A stretch of 17,536 nt of DNA from CAZLBV01 sp964557845. Its GTDB lineage: Bacteria; Acidobacteriota; Aminicenantia; Aminicenantales; Aminicenantaceae. The translations under genes and the position numbers were made by a program. Every line of letters starts with the position of its first letter. Position 1 is the stretch's first letter. The DNA lies in contig CAZLBV010000365.1 of the NCBI GenBank assembly GCA_964557845.1, positions 1 through 17,536 of the forward strand, given 5' to 3'. Positions 1-6,215 of the stretch are shown in pieces. The notes beneath the pieces were generated by a model that saw only the letters and a list, made by a program, of their open reading frames with translations, did not search any database and was not told the origin of the DNA.

Positions 1-356
1 AAGAAAAAAGGCTGCGCAAGAAGAATACAGCCGATCTTGAAATCTTCGCGGCTGTCGGTTCGGATGCCGCGGTAATTCATGATCTGACGCTTCATGACAT
101 CAAAGGAATCGGCGCCGTTTTTTTCTGCGAATGTATCCCAGGCAGAGCTTATGGGCAGTATGGTGGTGTAGGCCAGAACACCTCCGCCTGCGATATAATT
201 TCGCGGGCTGTGGAGTTTGAATAAAAAGAGATCACCGGGATTTATGGGAACTGAGGGATCGGGTGAGGGGCGCCAGAAATTAACTTCATCGATGTCTTTT
301 TGCCGGGAGAGAAAATCAAACCATTGGTTGTCTGTGATTCCGACAAAGAGCTTCAT
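1..356 (-). CDS. HNH-endonuclease-like protein, N-terminal part (gene runs off the window)
   Basis: I translated the minus strand by hand. An open frame starts at ATG 356-354 and reaches base 1 without a stop, giving about 118 residues. It begins MKLFVGITDNQWFDFLS and contains DEVNFWRP, LFLFKLHSPRNYIAGGG and SSAWDTFAEKNGA. This pattern resembles the N-terminal domain found in a family of bacterial HNH endonucleases annotated as putative restriction enzymes. The HNH motif itself would lie beyond the window edge, so the catalytic part is not seen. No convincing ribosome binding site precedes the ATG, only a G/C-rich stretch. The family call comes from remembered similarity; that the frame is coding is quite likely. 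Confidence 0.6.
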   Translation of the reverse strand, partial: MKLFVGITDNQWFDFLSRQKDIDEVNFWRPSPDPSVPINPGDLFLFKLHSPRNYIAGGGVLAYTTILPISSAWDTFAEKNGADSFDVMKRQIMNYRGIRTDSREDFKIGCILLAQPFF

Positions 357-581
357 TTTGTTGATTGTGGGGGGCGGCGATATTTTATTCCGGCCCCAAC
401 GCAATGCTATTTTTAAGCTATATTTATATATGGGCTAATATTTTTTGCTCGCCTATTTCAGATAAATAATACATCTGGAATATGATTTGGTCAATTATTC
501 CGATTAATATTTTTATAGATAAAGAAAATGAGAGCTTGCTTACCAATAATAGACTTCTAAGATATCCAACCTATAGTCATA

Positions 582-1250
582 TTATGGATTAATAAATTCC
601 TTCATAAACGCGAGATACCCATCCATTTGCTGGCGGTAGAATTTGTGGGCTAAGCCTGGGATATGGGGGAAGGGGAAAATGATTCGTGACAGGATGTTTT
701 CTGATGGGGGAATGAAGGCAAAATTCTGTCCGTATCGGGCAGGGCCTTCATATCCCCAGTAATGTCTGATCAGTGTTCGGGCTGGACTTTTTGTTAGGCA
801 GTTCAAGACAGGCTCGCCTAGTGGCAGGATGGGAACATTTTTAAATTCAGCAATTTCTTTCTTGAGCAGTGGGATCCAATGCTCTGCTGCTTTTTGGAAG
901 AAAGATGGATCTTTTTTACGCATTTTGTCCGGGGGTATGGAAAAGAAGTTCTTTAGGAGATTGGTGGCGTAGATGTTTTCGTCCAGATCGATCCCTAATC
1001 TCTGGCAGACTTTATTAAGGTAAGTTCTTAACCAACCCGGCTGATTAAGTAAGAGGGTGACTTTGATTTTTTTTCTGTAATCAGGTTTCTGTACGGTTGG
1101 ATCCTGCCCTAGCACAATCAGTCTGATTGGTCCTTGACCGCGAAAAGGAGAGGGAGGGGTGAGGGAAAAATCAATGTATTGATTTAGCTCAGATGCTTTG
1201 AGCTTAGCCATGACCTTGCTTGTTTCAATGGCGAGTTGATTGCTGTCCAT
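582..1250 (-). CDS. Uracil-DNA-glycosylase-like protein
   Basis: The 222-residue product looks like a member of the uracil-DNA glycosylase superfamily, which removes uracil from DNA in base-excision repair. A GQDPT motif at residues 48-52 sits after a hydrophobic strand (IRLIVL) and resembles the catalytic GQDPY of family 1. YATNLLKNFFSIPP near residues 94-107 matches the usual T-N-L-V-K strand. VPILPLGEPVLNCL matches the conserved LG strand. FPFPHIPGL near the C-terminus occupies the place of the usual HPS motif, but the sequence is atypical. The last base of GQDPY is changed to T and no clear HPS is present, so activity is uncertain. The ATG at 1250 has no clear ribosome binding site; an internal ATG at codon 15 (MAKLKASEL) is an alternative start. 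It is divergent from the next gene. Confidence 0.6.
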   Translation of the reverse strand: MDSNQLAIETSKVMAKLKASELNQYIDFSLTPPSPFRGQGPIRLIVLGQDPTVQKPDYRKKIKVTLLLNQPGWLRTYLNKVCQRLGIDLDENIYATNLLKNFFSIPPDKMRKKDPSFFQKAAEHWIPLLKKEIAEFKNVPILPLGEPVLNCLTKSPARTLIRHYWGYEGPARYGQNFAFIPPSENILSRIIFPFPHIPGLAHKFYRQQMDGYLAFMKEFINP

Positions 1251-1367
1251 GATGTGTTTACTATTTTACTTGGATTCCGCCTGGGATAAAAGAGCTAAGC
1301 AAAACTTAACGGACTTTTGACAAATTCTTAACAACTCTCTGACAACTTTGCTCCTGGTTTGGCTTAT

Positions 1368-1391
1368 CTTATTCATTGATAAATGAATAAG
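1368..1391. promoter_or_regulatory. Perfect inverted repeat abutting a ribosome binding site
   Basis: The arms CTTATTCATT and AATGAATAAG are perfect reverse complements separated by GATA. The right arm ends on the first G of the GGAGG ribosome binding site (1391-1395) of the gene at 1402. It could be an operator on DNA or an RNA hairpin that affects ribosome access; the sequence does not decide between them. Confidence 0.6.
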
Positions 1392-1401
1392 GAGGATTGA
1401 G

Positions 1402-1944
1402 ATGAAAAAACTCATATTTTTGTTTCTGGTTTTATCTATCTTGATACTTTCAGGAAATTTAATAGCCAAAGTGAGACGTGGTGCAGATGTTAAAATTTAC
1501 AAGACAACGCCACAGATGGAGGGGACACCGCGGGAAACGCCCCATATAAGAGGAGAGCTCATTGCAGTTAAAAAGAGCTCATTGCTATTATTAGGCTCTG
1601 AAGGGGCTGATGTGACTGTTGACCTTAATGATATACAATCAATCAAGATTATGCCGAAATTAAAGGCATCAACTGGTGGCCTTTATGGTTTATTGGTAGG
1701 TGGTTTGTTTGGATATGCAATAGGTTACATTAGCAATCAAGGAGGAGAATTTTTCCCCCCAAGCTTCTCCGGACTAGCGTGTGCAGTCCCAGGGAGCGTC
1801 TTTGGTTTATTAGGTGGGGCGTGTATAGGAGCTGAGGTTTCGCGTTCCTCTAAAGCAATTCAATTTGAGGGAAAGTCCGACTCAGAAATCCAGGAGATTT
1901 TGGAAGAACTTCGTAAAAAAGCCAGGATTCAGAATATCCAGTGA
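1402..1944 (+). CDS. Secreted or envelope protein with glycine-rich hydrophobic segments, function unknown
   Basis: I do not recognise a named family. The 180-residue product starts with a signal peptide (MKKLIFLFLVLSILILSGNLIA), probably cut after residue 22. Residues 25-85 form a basic, strand-rich domain (GELIAVKKSSLLLLG, VTVDLNDIQSIKI) of the kind seen in many small bacterial envelope proteins that carry a short beta domain. Two glycine-rich hydrophobic stretches follow (GLYGLLVGGLFGYAIGY, and VFGLLGGACIGAEV), which look like glycine-zipper membrane segments. The tail is charged and helical. The start is supported by GGAGG seven bases before the ATG. A perfect hairpin sits just upstream. 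Export and membrane association are inferred from composition; no function can be assigned. Confidence 0.75.
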   Translation: MKKLIFLFLVLSILILSGNLIAKVRRGADVKIYKTTPQMEGTPRETPHIRGELIAVKKSSLLLLGSEGADVTVDLNDIQSIKIMPKLKASTGGLYGLLVGGLFGYAIGYISNQGGEFFPPSFSGLACAVPGSVFGLLGGACIGAEVSRSSKAIQFEGKSDSEIQEILEELRKKARIQNIQ

Positions 1945-2038
1945 ATGGGAAATGGGAACTAAAATGCACACTCAAGAAGCTCTGCAGATAATGAATTTCT
2001 TATCTTTTACTTGAGATTGACAGGAGGAGGGAAGTATC

Positions 2039-2740
2039 ATGAAAATCATTGCTTTTGTGCTTTCGGTGTTTTTGGTTTTCCAGGCTCTGCCGGCCGTTGA
2101 TGGAGTGGAGAAGCTGGAAACAACTTCAGGCAGGGAAGATCTATCCTCAGAAGATGTACCGTTTTCTTTGGCTGAGAAATATTTACAGGAATTGGCGCAG
2201 GAGGGATATCGAGGACGCAGGTGGCGGGGTCCCGTTTATTTGGCATTGGGAGCAGTTACGTTTCTCGGTCTGGCCATAACCTCATCAGCAAAGGAATCAT
2301 CTAATCCCTTTGCTGATGCAATGTTGGAACAGGGGATATTGGCTGGAGCGGGTTTTGGCATTGCGGGAATTGTGACCATGACCACCCCCAGCGGTGCAGA
2401 GCGCAAATATGAGTTCGTGAAGTCCTTGCCCGAGCCTGAAGAAAGAGAACGAGCCAGCCGGGAAGCTCTTGCCGGCCTGGCGAAGTCCAAACGGACGAAA
2501 CGGCTGATCTGGGGCAGCGTATGTTCTGCGTTGGCGATTGTGAGCGTTGTCGACAATGGAGACTATACTGGAACGGTCATTTTCGGCGGCTTCGCCTTGT
2601 CTCAATTCCTCAGAAGGAGCAAGGAAGAAAAGGTTTACCAGGAGTTTCTGGGAGCCTCAGTCAAAGAAAAAGAACTGAATTTCACGATCGGGCCCATTCC
2701 CCGGGGAGGATTCGCGGCAAGTCTTTCCATCTCGTTCTGA
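2039..2740 (+). CDS. Secreted membrane-associated protein, function unknown
   Basis: The 233-residue product has an N-terminal signal peptide (MKIIAFVLSVFLVFQALPAVDG). After a short polar region come hydrophobic segments at about residues 65-82 (GPVYLALGAVTFLGLAI) and 97-114 (GILAGAGFGIAGIVTM). A charged stretch of about 40 residues (PEPEERERASREALAGLAKS) separates these from a third segment (IWGSVCSALAIVSVV) and a fourth (GTVIFGGFALSQFL). The C-terminus alternates polar and hydrophobic residues and ends in phenylalanine (AASLSISF), which resembles an outer-membrane or periplasmic terminal strand. AGGAGG lies ten bases before the ATG. It follows the previous secreted protein in the same direction after about 95 bp and may share its transcript. 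No family is recognised. Confidence 0.75.
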   Translation: MKIIAFVLSVFLVFQALPAVDGVEKLETTSGREDLSSEDVPFSLAEKYLQELAQEGYRGRRWRGPVYLALGAVTFLGLAITSSAKESSNPFADAMLEQGILAGAGFGIAGIVTMTTPSGAERKYEFVKSLPEPEERERASREALAGLAKSKRTKRLIWGSVCSALAIVSVVDNGDYTGTVIFGGFALSQFLRRSKEEKVYQEFLGASVKEKELNFTIGPIPRGGFAASLSISF

Positions 2741-2788
2741 AACCGCATCAATGAACTGCCTATAAGAATTGCAAAACTCGAATCAATC

Positions 2789-3095
2789 ATGTTAGGATTT
2801 TTCAAGACACTTATGCTTTTGAAGGACTACATTCCGGATATTGTGATTGCCGGTGGATGGGCTTTCCAATTGTCAAAAGTTAATGCCGGACATTTACAAT
2901 GAGTTTAGAGGATTTTTTAAAAAATATTCTAAAAGCTGGTTCAGGAAATTTATAGACGATATTAAAACGAACTTTGATGATGAAGGATCTGTGGGAATCG
3001 ATTTGATTGTTAGTCAGCAACCTGAGGTAGCTTTCACGGATATGAACGAAGGACAATTTAGACACTATGTGTGGGGGTTTTTCAGGAGTTTATAG
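2789..3095 (+). pseudogene. Internally deleted nucleotidyltransferase (AbiEii-like) remnant
   Basis: Two pieces of one protein family lie in different frames. The first, from ATG 2789 to TGA 2902, reads LKDYIPDIVIAGGWAF, the usual start of a nucleotidyltransferase with the G-G-W active-site turn. The second piece, in the frame ending at TAG 3093-3095, reads SKSWFRKFIDDIKTNF, GSVGIDLIVSQQP and MNEGQFRHYVWGFFRSL. This resembles the C-terminal end of the same type of protein. The expected middle of perhaps 150-200 residues, including catalytic aspartates, is missing. This is best read as a single large deletion that also shifted the frame. The family assignment is from memory of related nucleotidyltransferases and is moderately sure; the broken state is clear. 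Confidence 0.6.
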
Positions 3096-3276
3096 ATATT
3101 GTGGTTTCTGTTTGGGATTGAATTATCGCAAGGAATTTTATTTGGATTGACTCGACAAGTTGGAATCGCATGTCGAATATAGATTGCATAAACGACATGT
3201 TTTGGATTTTGGTTTGGGGCAACAAGCATATATATTAATTAATTATCCGTTACGAGCTTGCCAAACACAAACAATG

Positions 3277-3367
3277 AAAAAAATGGGTACACCTACTATT
3301 TTTTTGGTTGCTTATAAAGGCTCAATCCTGGGAGAAACAAAAAAAATGTAAGCGTACCCATTTTTTT
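3277..3367. repeat. Long imperfect hairpin with 14-bp perfect terminal arms
   Basis: AAAAAAATGGGTAC at 3277-3290 is the exact reverse complement of GTACCCATTTTTTT at 3354-3367. Pairing continues inwards with mismatches: CCTACTATTTTTTTGGTT pairs largely with AAACAAAAAAAATGTAAG. The stem is about 33 bp, with a loop of roughly 25 bases around 3310-3334. Its size and form suit a small non-coding mobile element or a strong RNA hairpin. No second copy was found in the window. Confidence 0.55.
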
Positions 3368-3427
3368 TAGTGAACCAGCGGGGATAGGATGCTAGGAGGG
3401 GAAGGCAAAACAAAACATGGAAATCTC

Positions 3428-3567
3428 CGGGGGGCACGCTCTGATTTGTGTTGGTAAATAACCGGGGGACACGATCCTGATTTTTACAAAATCAGGTCAT
3501 GTCCCCAATTTTGGGTCGTGTCATTATATTCAGTTCTGATTCCAAGGTCAGGTCATGTCCCCAATTT
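3428..3567. repeat. Cluster of GGGGACA-type palindromic repeats
   Basis: A 20-bp direct repeat, TCAGGTCATGTCCCCAATTT, occurs exactly at 3492-3511 and 3548-3567. Two degenerate copies in the other orientation lie at 3428-3447 (GGGGGGCACGCTCTGATTT) and 3463-3483 (GGGGGACACGATCCTGATTT). Neighbouring inverted copies can form a stem. The arrangement resembles REP-type palindromes mobilised by RAYT transposases. The link to RAYT is from general knowledge; no such gene is in the window. Confidence 0.6.
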
Positions 3568-3618
3568 CAGTCTGTCTCAAAATTTATTGTAGTCAGCGGA
3601 GTTGGATTGAAAAGAGGA

Positions 3619-3844
3619 TTATTTCTTTTGCAGCAGATCTATTAAATCATCTTTGGTAAGACCACATTGTTTCAAAATCCCCAGGAGGGTTCCCTTCGCC
3701 AGTTCATCATGAAGCGGGATAACGGTCTTGTGATTTGCTTTCCTCATGCTGACATGACTGCCTCTCTGTCTGACTACAAGAAAACCGCTTTTTTTGAAGG
3801 AGTTGGATTAGGTTATGCCCGGAGATGACAGGAAGCTTAACCAC
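3619..3844 (-). pseudogene. hicA: HicA toxin gene with a homopolymer frameshift
   Basis: HicA is a small double-stranded-RNA-binding mRNA interferase. From GTG 3844 the minus strand reads VKLPVISGHNLIQLLQK. After a run of seven A (plus-strand T 3789-3795) the family pattern continues one frame over as KSGFLVVRQRGSHVSMRKA, then VIPLHDELAKGTLLGILKQ and LIDLLQKK, stop at 3619. Six A instead of seven would give one 74-residue HicA with the catalytic histidine of the GSH motif. The gene overlaps the upstream hicB by eight bases, the usual hicBA order. The single extra A may be a real inactivating mutation, a sequencing error, or a slippage site. Confidence 0.85.
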
Positions 3845-4058
3845 CGATTACGACCTCAAGTGGGTAGAAAACTACTTCTCCTTTACTTTCGGGAATATCT
3901 TCAGTTCCAAAACTCTCGATATACAGCTCTACTGCTTCTTTAAGGTTTAACTGCGCTTCCTCAATTGTTTTCCCCTGGCTTACTACTCCCAACTCAACAC
4001 AATGAGAAACATACCAATTTTCCTCTTTAGTAATAACCGCGGTAAATTTCATTGACAT
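3837..4058 (-). CDS. hicB: HicB-family antitoxin
   Basis: HicB antitoxins bind and block HicA and often repress their own promoter. The 73-residue product begins MSMKFTAVITKEENWYVSHC and continues VELGVVSQGKTIEEAQLNLKEA, the partial RNase-H-like HicB fold with its GxTxEEAxxNLxEA signature. No DNA-binding domain follows, so this is the short form. ATG 4058 is chosen because GGGAG lies seven bases upstream; a longer open frame to 4121 has no such signal. A promoter with TTGACT and TATATT elements sits just ahead. The partner hicA overlaps its end but is frameshifted, so this antitoxin may act alone. Confidence 0.85.
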   Translation of the reverse strand: MSMKFTAVITKEENWYVSHCVELGVVSQGKTIEEAQLNLKEAVELYIESFGTEDIPESKGEVVFYPLEVVIGG

Positions 4059-4075
4059 GGTTTTTCTCCCTGCCA

Positions 4076-4105
4076 AATATATCTCAGATATACATTTGTA
4101 GTCAA
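4076..4105 (-). promoter_or_regulatory. Putative hicB promoter with palindromic operator
   Basis: On the minus strand TTGACT (4105-4100) and TATATT (4081-4076) are separated by 18 bases and lie upstream of hicB at 4058. A palindrome, TATATCT-G-AGATATA, sits between them, where a repressor could block RNA polymerase. Nearly the same 29 bases recur at 11055-11083. Confidence 0.5.
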
Positions 4106-4251
4106 ATGGATTTGAAGGCATTGAAATACAGCCTGCGATCTTAAGTCCGTTGGAACTTCTCCAAAGTGAGAAAAAAGGGTGGGAATTCCTGTCTTTAGTA
4201 AATGAAGGTATTGTACTTTGGGAGACGCAGGCGGATGAATCGAGAGTTTAG
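4102..4251 (+). pseudogene. C-terminal fossil of an MNT nucleotidyltransferase
   Basis: An open stretch between stops reads GFEGIEIQPAILSPLELLQ then EKKGWEFLSLVNEGIVLWE, ending at TAG 4249-4251. It matches residue by residue the 3' half of the decayed nucleotidyltransferase at 8390-8659, and in part the stretch at 6082-6189. There is no start codon and the catalytic GS...DxD part is absent. This is the tail end of a minimal nucleotidyltransferase (MNT) antitoxin gene whose front part is lost. The promoter of the next gene begins just after it. Confidence 0.65.
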
Positions 4252-4270
4252 AAGAAATCAGAATAACAAC

Positions 4271-4318
4271 TTGACAATTTGTATACTTATCATATACAAT
4301 CGTATACATATTGTATAC
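4271..4318 (+). promoter_or_regulatory. Promoter and GTATAC operator cluster of the MNT/HEPN operon
   Basis: TTGACA (4271-4276) is followed after 18 bases by TACAAT (4295-4300). The inverted pair TTGTATA (4279-4285) and TATACAA (4293-4299) covers the spacer and -10 element. Two further GTATAC sites lie at 4302-4307 and 4313-4318, just before ATG 4325. The array looks like an autoregulatory operator; the winged-helix protein encoded next is the obvious candidate to bind it. Confidence 0.6.
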
Positions 4319-4324
4319 AGAGCG

Positions 4325-4900
4325 ATGTTAGAAAAATTATTCACATCCAAAACTAGAACAAAAATTCTAAGCAAATTATTATTTAATCCCGATAAAGAAT
4401 TCCATCTGCGAGAGTTATCCAGAGAGATAAAAACAACTCCGATTTATGTAAAGAAAGAACTGGACAATCTAAAAGAACTAAACCTGGTTTCGACCTCAAA
4501 AAAAGGAAACCTGAGTCTATTCAAGATCAACCGAGATGCCAGTATATTTGCTGATCTTAAAAGCATTTTTATGAAGACTGAATTCCTGAGTGAGATAATC
4601 AAAAAATCAATCGCCAAATTAAAAATTGATTTCGCATTTATATACGGTTCATTTGCAAAAGGAATTGAACATGAAGAAAGCGATATTGATCTATTTGTAG
4701 TGGGCAGTATAAATGAGGATGAATTAATGACAATTGTCCAAAAGATCGAAAAAAAGATCAACAGAGAAGTAAATTATGTTCTTTGGAATAAAGATTTATT
4801 GGCTCTAAGGGCAAAAAAACATCATTTGCTCAATGAAATAGCGAAAAATCCTGTGATTATGCTGCTCGGCGATGAAAATGAGCTCAGAAAAATCATCTGA
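4325..4900 (+). CDS. Winged-helix MNT nucleotidyltransferase, antitoxin of a HEPN/MNT pair
   Basis: The 191-residue product has two parts. Residues 1-70 are a winged helix-turn-helix (ILSKLLFNPDKEFHLRELS, KKELDNLKELNLV). Residues 95-185 are a minimal nucleotidyltransferase: IYGSFAKG around G108-S109, then the metal-binding pair in ESDIDLFVVG (D120 and D122). In known HEPN/MNT systems the MNT protein neutralises the HEPN RNase by attaching AMP to it. Here all catalytic residues seen are intact. ATG 4325 is preferred over an upstream in-frame ATG at 4202, because that extension would cross the fossil and the promoter. There is no good ribosome binding site, so translation may start on a short leader. 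The end overlaps the HEPN gene by 29 bases, showing tight coupling. Confidence 0.85.
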   Translation: MLEKLFTSKTRTKILSKLLFNPDKEFHLRELSREIKTTPIYVKKELDNLKELNLVSTSKKGNLSLFKINRDASIFADLKSIFMKTEFLSEIIKKSIAKLKIDFAFIYGSFAKGIEHEESDIDLFVVGSINEDELMTIVQKIEKKINREVNYVLWNKDLLALRAKKHHLLNEIAKNPVIMLLGDENELRKII

Positions 4901-5321
4901 TCGGTGGGAGCGAATCGAAGCAAATCAAGATTTAGTAAGGAATACTCTGTCGTTGGCTGAACGGGATATTAAAACCGCCTTAAATGTTTTTAATGATGAA
5001 GATTATGATTGGAGTTTAGCCATTGCTTATAATGCCATGCTGCAGGCCGGAAGAGCTTTAATGTTTTCTGAAGGTTTCCGACCAAAGGGACGTTATCAAC
5101 ATGTCGCTGTCATTGAGTTTGTCCGGCAGCGGTTTGAAGAATTCGCAGGACAGATGCTGTTTATTTTTAATAAAACAAGAAAGAAGAGGCACGTTGCTGT
5201 TTACGAACAAGTTAAGATTGTAAGTAGAGAAGAAGCTAAGCATGTGTTGAACTGGGCGGAAAAGTTTGTAAAAAAAGTCAGAGAAATTTTAGAGAATAAG
5301 TATCTTAATGATAACATATAG
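4872..5321 (+). CDS. HEPN-domain protein, toxin of a HEPN/MNT pair
   Basis: The 149-residue product is a HEPN-type helical protein (SLAERDIKTALNVF, DYDWSLAIAYNAMLQAGRALMF). HEPN proteins of such pairs act as RNases. The likely active-site segment is R103-KKR-H107 followed by Y111 in RHVAVYE. The tyrosine near this motif is the residue modified by MNT partners in characterised systems, but the spacing here is not identical to the classic RX4-6H motif. The gene starts inside the MNT gene (ATG 4872 or 4878), and translational coupling is likely since no separate ribosome binding site is seen. It is intact, unlike the HicA toxins nearby. Confidence 0.82.
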   Translation: MKMSSEKSSDRWERIEANQDLVRNTLSLAERDIKTALNVFNDEDYDWSLAIAYNAMLQAGRALMFSEGFRPKGRYQHVAVIEFVRQRFEEFAGQMLFIFNKTRKKRHVAVYEQVKIVSREEAKHVLNWAEKFVKKVREILENKYLNDNI

Positions 5322-5498
5322 ATAAAACGCATTAAAAACGAAAAATATGAGATTAATCCAGAGGGTCAACCGTCATTATAATTATGGAGATGGATGAGAT
5401 GAATGGGTTGCCATACGTTCTCGATAGGCGTGGCATTCATTTCTACTTATGCTCCATTAGCCGGAATAACAAAGCTAATCATTACTTATGTGATAAAA

Positions 5499-5530
5499 TT
5501 GACTATAAGATCAAATAAAGATGTTATAAT
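5499..5530 (+). promoter_or_regulatory. Possible promoter of the second hicB
   Basis: TTGACT (5499-5504) and TATAAT (5525-5530) lie ahead of hicB at 5559, but 20 bases apart, longer than the usual 16-18. The perfect TATAAT makes a promoter plausible. A 42-codon open frame at 5390-5518 (MDEMNGLPYVLDRRG) overlaps this site and has no recognisable homology. Confidence 0.4.
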
Positions 5531-5558
5531 AGGCGGAGAGAAAGAGAGGAGGTCTCTT

Positions 5559-5777
5559 ATGATTTCCACATATACCGCCAAATACTCTAAAACAGAATCA
5601 GGCTATATGGGACAGCTGGTGGAGTGGCCTGAAGTTGTTACAGAAGGTAAAACGATTGAAGAATGCAGAACAATGCTTCAGGATGCACTCAAAGAGATGA
5701 TCCTTGCCTATAAACAACAAAAAAAAGAAATCCCAAAAGGGGGCGCCCTCCTGGAACAAATTCCTGCCGAAATTTAG
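5559..5777 (+). CDS. hicB: HicB-family antitoxin, toxin partner truncated
   Basis: The 72-residue product reads MISTYTAKYSKTESGYMGQL, then EWPEVVTEGKTIEECRTMLQD and ALKEMILAY. This is the short HicB fold with the TEGKTIEEC signature and no added DNA-binding domain. GAGAGGAGG lies just upstream of ATG 5559; a longer frame from 5403 is unlikely because it crosses the promoter. Five bases after its stop begins a HicA N-terminus that breaks off after about 18 codons. The antitoxin therefore survives without a functional partner at this locus. Its proposed role in binding HicA is inferred from the family. Confidence 0.82.
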   Translation: MISTYTAKYSKTESGYMGQLVEWPEVVTEGKTIEECRTMLQDALKEMILAYKQQKKEIPKGGALLEQIPAEI

Positions 5778-5781
5778 ATAT

Positions 5782-5840
5782 ATGTCTGTAAAACGACGCA
5801 ATTTGATTAAATATTTGGAAGAGAATGGATTTTATCCCAT
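5782..5840 (+). pseudogene. hicA: HicA N-terminal stub
   Basis: From ATG 5782 the frame reads MSVKRRNLIKYLEENGFY, which is the typical HicA N-terminus. The family pattern then stops and a TGA follows at 5854-5856. The GxH catalytic part is missing. From about 5838 onwards the opposite strand carries a RelE-like fragment, so the gene was cut at a recombination junction. Confidence 0.75.
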
Positions 5841-5972
5841 AAAACACCCTGTGTGAATCATCGCCGATATCAATTCTTAATCGGTAACAAGGGAATTTAA
5901 CTCCCTGAATTCGCTCGACCTTCTTCTTGGAAGGAAAGGGATTGGACTCGAGCTTAATGGTCGCTTGAATAT
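5838..5972 (-). pseudogene. RelE/ParE-type toxin fragment
   Basis: The minus strand reads IQATIKLESNPFPSKKKVER then IQGVKFPCYRLRIDIGDDSH and RVFYGI. This matches the central and C-terminal core of RelE-superfamily toxins, where a K-L-x-G, Y-R-L-R-I and R-V-x-Y pattern is usual. The N-terminus is missing (no start codon in place) and the C-terminus is cut off at about 5838, where it meets the HicA stub in the opposite orientation. No antitoxin gene for it is recognised. It is a relic, not a working toxin. Confidence 0.65.
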
Positions 5973-5997
5973 TTGCATATAGTGACACTATATGCAA
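5973..5997. promoter_or_regulatory. 25-bp perfect palindrome, operator-like
   Basis: TTGCATATAGTG (5973-5984) and CACTATATGCAA (5986-5997) are exact reverse complements around one central A. The site lies just upstream of the RelE fragment on the minus strand, in the position expected of a toxin-antitoxin operator. It is probably what remains of the control region of a lost relE locus. Confidence 0.55.
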
Positions 5998-6081
5998 TTA
6001 GAGTGGCATTTAGTGCAGCTGAATAGGTTAGAGATAACATCTAGATTCAATTGGTGACATAAAGAGTTTTGATGCTCTTAA

Positions 6082-6189
6082 TTTAGTGGAGGCTTCCTCA
6101 AAAAAGATAAAAAAAACCGCGGATTTCTCTCTTTAGTAAATGAATGTATTTTGCTTTGGGAAAAACCAACTTATAAATCGAGAAAATAA
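6082..6189 (+). pseudogene. Third C-terminal fossil of an MNT nucleotidyltransferase
   Basis: The open stretch reads GFLSLVNECILLWEKP and stops at TAA 6187-6189. FLSLVNE and the L-W-E turn match the tails at 4102-4251 and 8390-8659. Only about 20 codons are recognisable and the sequence ahead of them is unrelated. It lies between the RelE relic and the 3' end of the pRiA4b-ORF3 gene. Confidence 0.5.
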
Positions 6190-6215
6190 AAGTTTTATAA
6201 CCTGTTTGGGGATCT

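Larger units (their letters stand above)
3096..3618. other. Gene-free, repeat-bearing gap
   Basis: No convincing coding region lies here. An open frame at 3160-3351 lacks a ribosome binding site and any recognisable motif. The stretch holds a long imperfect hairpin (3277-3367) and a cluster of four GGGGACA-type repeats (3428-3567), both described separately. The rest is AT-rich and probably decayed sequence between two pseudogenes. Confidence 0.6.

Noticed and set aside
217..438. Open frame of 73 codons on the plus strand
   Set aside because: It overlaps the minus-strand HNH-like gene, has no ribosome binding site and reads as low-quality protein.
3160..3351. Open frame of 63 codons
   Set aside because: No ribosome binding site, no motif, and it runs through the hairpin element.
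3428..3567. CRISPR array
   Set aside because: Only two exact repeats, with further copies inverted and degenerate; no regular spacers and no cas genes.
4202..4324. N-terminal extension of the MNT protein
   Set aside because: It would translate the MNT fossil and the promoter/operator; the HTH starts naturally at ATG 4325.
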